From AV40 sp963817335 (lineage in GTDB: Bacteria > Verrucomicrobiota > Verrucomicrobiia > Chthoniobacterales > UBA10450), in NCBI GenBank assembly GCA_963817335.1, contig CAWFNX010000005.1, forward strand, positions 682,001 through 746,000: a stretch of DNA of 64,000 nt, read 5' to 3'. This document shows positions 62,041 to 64,000 of the stretch, piece after piece. The position numbers and the translations under genes are program-made. The notes under the pieces were generated by a model, which was given only the letters and a program-made list of their open reading frames with translations, was not told the DNA's origin and did no database searches. Within the stretch, counting starts at the first letter, position 1. Each line of letters begins with the position of its first letter.

Positions 62041-63075
62041 TTATTCGGTCACGCTCACCGCGGAATACTTGGGATAGCCGGTCACGCAAAGGTCAGGCCC
62101 GATTTTTTCAAATCGGATCCGGTCCAAACGCGCGCTCTCCGATGTCGACCGTGAGCCATTGCCGGCAAATGCAGTCACGCCGCCGCCGCTGAAAATTGGC
62201 GCAATGTAAATTTGCACCTTGTCGATCAAACGTTGATCCAGTGCGTGCCCCAGAACATCGCCGCCGCCTTCGATGGTGACGCTTACCACGTCTTTTTTTC
62301 CAAGATCGGCTAAAACAGCCCCCAACGGTTCATCGCGATAAACTAACGTTTGCTTCGCGTTACGGTCGGTGAAAACGCGAGCACGGCGTGGAAGTTTCCC
62401 CGAACGCGTCATCACCACCCGAATGGGTTGGCGAGAAGCGCCAGCGTTACGAACCGTCAAACGGGGATTGTCGATTCTGAGCGTTTCAGCCCCGATCAGT
62501 ATCGCGTCGCTTTGTGTGCGTAATGTTTGAGCATCGCGCCGCGCCGCGGCGCTGGTGATCCATCGCCCTTCACCTTTCGGCAAAGTCAGGCGCCCATCCA
62601 GGCTCATTCCACATTTTGCAGTTACGAATGGGATCCCAGTCGCTATCCACTTATTAAACGCTTCGTTTAGACGGGCGCACTCTTCCGCGAGCACACCGCT
62701 GCGGATTTCGATTTCAGCGTTCTGCAAGATTTCCAGTCCCCGACCGCGATGCCGCGGATTCGGGTCCGCCATGCCGATTACGACCGCCTTTACCCCTGAC
62801 CGAATGATTGCCTCGGTACATGCGCCAGTGCGACCGACCGACGAACATGGTTCGAGCGTGACATACAAGACCGCACCTTTTGGCACCGACTGTTTGAAAC
62901 GCCGCAGACATTCGATCTCTGCATGGGGCAGGCCGGCGCGGCGATGGTGCCCCCGGGAGACGATTCGGCTGCCTAAGACGAGGACGGCACCCACCGCCGG
63001 ATTTGGACTGGTTTGGCCGGCTGATTTTTTTGCCTCGCGCAATGCCTCGCGCATGAACCGTTCGTCATTATTCAT
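62041..63075 (-). CDS. ribD: Bifunctional riboflavin deaminase/reductase RibD
   Basis: A 344-residue enzyme (E. coli 367) for steps two and three of riboflavin synthesis. ATG at 63075 (MNNDERFMREALREAKKSAG) was chosen; the open frame upstream overlaps recA antisense and lacks family similarity. The deaminase domain has 'TSPNPAVGAVLV', zinc ligands in 'HAEIECLRRF' and 'LEPCSSVGRTGACTEAII'. The reductase domain (about residue 145 on) has 'VTAKCGMSLDGRLTLPKGEG', 'SDAILIGAETLRIDNPRLTV' and 'VTIEGGGDVLGHALDQRLID'. Divergent from recA. Confidence 0.95.
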   Translation of the reverse strand: MNNDERFMREALREAKKSAGQTSPNPAVGAVLVLGSRIVSRGHHRRAGLPHAEIECLRRFKQSVPKGAVLYVTLEPCSSVGRTGACTEAIIRSGVKAVVIGMADPNPRHRGRGLEILQNAEIEIRSGVLAEECARLNEAFNKWIATGIPFVTAKCGMSLDGRLTLPKGEGRWITSAAARRDAQTLRTQSDAILIGAETLRIDNPRLTVRNAGASRQPIRVVMTRSGKLPRRARVFTDRNAKQTLVYRDEPLGAVLADLGKKDVVSVTIEGGGDVLGHALDQRLIDKVQIYIAPIFSGGGVTAFAGNGSRSTSESARLDRIRFEKIGPDLCVTGYPKYSAVSVTE

Positions 63076-63180
63076 TTGAACGATGTAATATTCGGTGTCG
63101 AGCGGCTCGCGCAAATCTTTCGCTTTTCTACTTGGCGAATCTGTCGCGCCCGACTTACTTAGAGAAAACCCCCAAACACT

Positions 63181-64000
63181 ATGGCCACCAAAACTGAAGA
63201 GAAATCCGGTGCCGACAAGGTAACCGCAGCCCGAAACAAGAATCTCGACCTCGCTATCCAGCAGATTGCAAAAGACTATGGCGAAGGCGCAATCATGAGG
63301 CTGGGCGCCGAAAAGATCGTCGATATCGATGTTATTCCGACCGGGAACATTCTGATCGACCGCGCCCTCGGCGTCGGGGGATTCCCTCGCGGCCGGGTCG
63401 TGGAAGTTTACGGCCCCGAATCTTCGGGCAAAACCACTCTCACCCTGACGGTGATTGCGCAGGCCCAAAAACGTGGCGGCTTGGCCGCGTTTATCGACGT
63501 CGAACACGCGCTCGATCCGCAATACGCCAAAAAACTCGGTGTGAACCTGGACGATCTCCTGGTTTCCCAACCGAGCTCAGGCGAAGAAGCGCTCCGAATC
63601 TGCGAAACGCTGATCCGTTCCAACTCGCTTGACGTTATCGTCGTCGATTCGGTCGCCGCGCTGGTTACCCGCGCGGAACTGGAAGGCGAGATCGGCGACA
63701 CGACGGTTGGCGCGCAAGCGCGTCTGATGAGCGCGGCCCTGCGAAAACTCACGTCGCTGATTTCAAAGGCCCGAACCTGCTGCGTTTTTACCAACCAAAT
63801 CCGGGAAAAAATCGGGGTGATGTTTGGCAATCCCGAGACCACGCCGGGCGGTAAAGCACTGAAGTTCTATGCCAGCGTCAGGATTGATATCCGCCGCATC
63901 GGCGCGATTAAGCAGACCGACGGCAGTGTCACCGGCAATCGCACCAGAGTGAAAGTGGTGAAGAACAAAGTGGCGCCGCCTTTCACCGAGGCCGAGTTCG
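63181..64000 (+). CDS. recA: Recombinase RecA, cut by window end
   Basis: The first 273 residues of RecA, open to the window edge. It begins MATKTEEKSGADKVTAARNK and has 'IQQIAKDYGEGAIMRLG', Walker A 'GPESSGKTTLTL' (about residue 77), 'FIDVEHALDPQYAKKLGV' (His in place of the common Glu-Ala order), 'IVVDSVAALVTRAELEGEIG', loop L1/L2 text 'TTVGAQARLMSAALRKL' and 'FTNQIREKIGVMFGNPETTP'. The 105-base upstream gap has a weak TTGGCG-17-TTACTT pair (63132-63160); no LexA box was recognised. Confidence 0.98.
   Translation, partial: MATKTEEKSGADKVTAARNKNLDLAIQQIAKDYGEGAIMRLGAEKIVDIDVIPTGNILIDRALGVGGFPRGRVVEVYGPESSGKTTLTLTVIAQAQKRGGLAAFIDVEHALDPQYAKKLGVNLDDLLVSQPSSGEEALRICETLIRSNSLDVIVVDSVAALVTRAELEGEIGDTTVGAQARLMSAALRKLTSLISKARTCCVFTNQIREKIGVMFGNPETTPGGKALKFYASVRIDIRRIGAIKQTDGSVTGNRTRVKVVKNKVAPPFTEAEF

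Noticed and set aside
62041..63570. RibD as a 509-residue fusion using the far upstream start
   Set aside because: The extra 165 residues are read antisense through recA and show no domain; the family start MNNDERFM at 63075 fits.

Overview
The window looks like a chromosomal segment of a soil-type Verrucomicrobiota bacterium, plausibly Chthoniobacterales/'Spartobacteria'. This is inferred from a Minf_1886-family gene (a family restricted to the Verrucomicrobia/Planctomycetes side), a didermic envelope gene set (MlaEFD, secretin, SurA-like chaperone, beta-barrel protein), moderately high GC, and DUF11-type surface repeats. No rRNA, confident tRNA, CRISPR array, prophage or transposase gene was found. 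Almost everything is core genome: repair and transcription (mfd, topoisomerase IB, lhr, dnaG, rpoD, recA), translation (rplT, pheS, pheT), cofactors (pdxA, thiH, thiS, ribD), cell shape and wall (mreBCD, PBP2, mpl, an L,D-transpeptidase, peptidoglycan-binding proteins) and a piece of a type II secretion / type IV pilus apparatus (gspD, gspE).

Layout. 0-8 kb: partial ABC permease, DUF2238 protein, pdxA and surA-like/mfd (minus), L,D-transpeptidase (minus), then two zinc-ribbon genes (plus). 8-14.5 kb: two Tyr/Gly-rich peptidoglycan-binding proteins, a large unknown exported protein, and a TetR-headed plus-strand run (operator, TetR, small protein, Zn alcohol dehydrogenase, 47-residue membrane protein, SDR). 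14.5-19.3 kb: Minf_1886 protein, M16 protease, DUF1844, topoisomerase IB. 19.3-22 kb: mlaEFD (minus). 22-28.3 kb: isoaspartyl peptidase, glycosyltransferase, lhr helicase. 28.4-34.4 kb (minus): secreted Cys protein, carA, pheT, pheS, rplT. 34.6-38.3 kb: CHASE2 adenylate cyclase and mpl. 38.3-40.4 kb (minus): three genes riddled with frameshifts. 40.6-45.4 kb: gspD, a peptidoglycan-binding protein, gspE. 45.6-52.8 kb: rpe (minus), mreB, mreC, mreD, mrdA, rng. 53-64 kb: beta-barrel protein, thiH-thiS, nfeD-type protease (minus), dnaG-rpoD with an anti-sigma-like gene and a DUF3106-like gene, ribD (minus), and recA running off the end.

The most unusual content is the repeats. (1) A cloverleaf family (outer stem around two perfect inner hairpins) occurs at four sites, one of them in frame inside the lhr coding sequence, like the Rickettsia palindromic elements. 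(2) Nine gaps carry 55-95 bp hairpins whose arms are degenerate short tandem repeats. Each has a different unit but the same architecture. (3) A heptamer array sits in frame in pdxA and a double hairpin sits in frame in rpe. (4) The stop codons of pdxA, the M16 protease, lhr, the secreted Cys protein and rpe lie in or at the edge of such elements.

Several genes carry single-base frameshifts (dnaG, lhr, and the 38.3-40.4 kb zone). Because dnaG is essential, local assembly error has to be considered before any biological reading.
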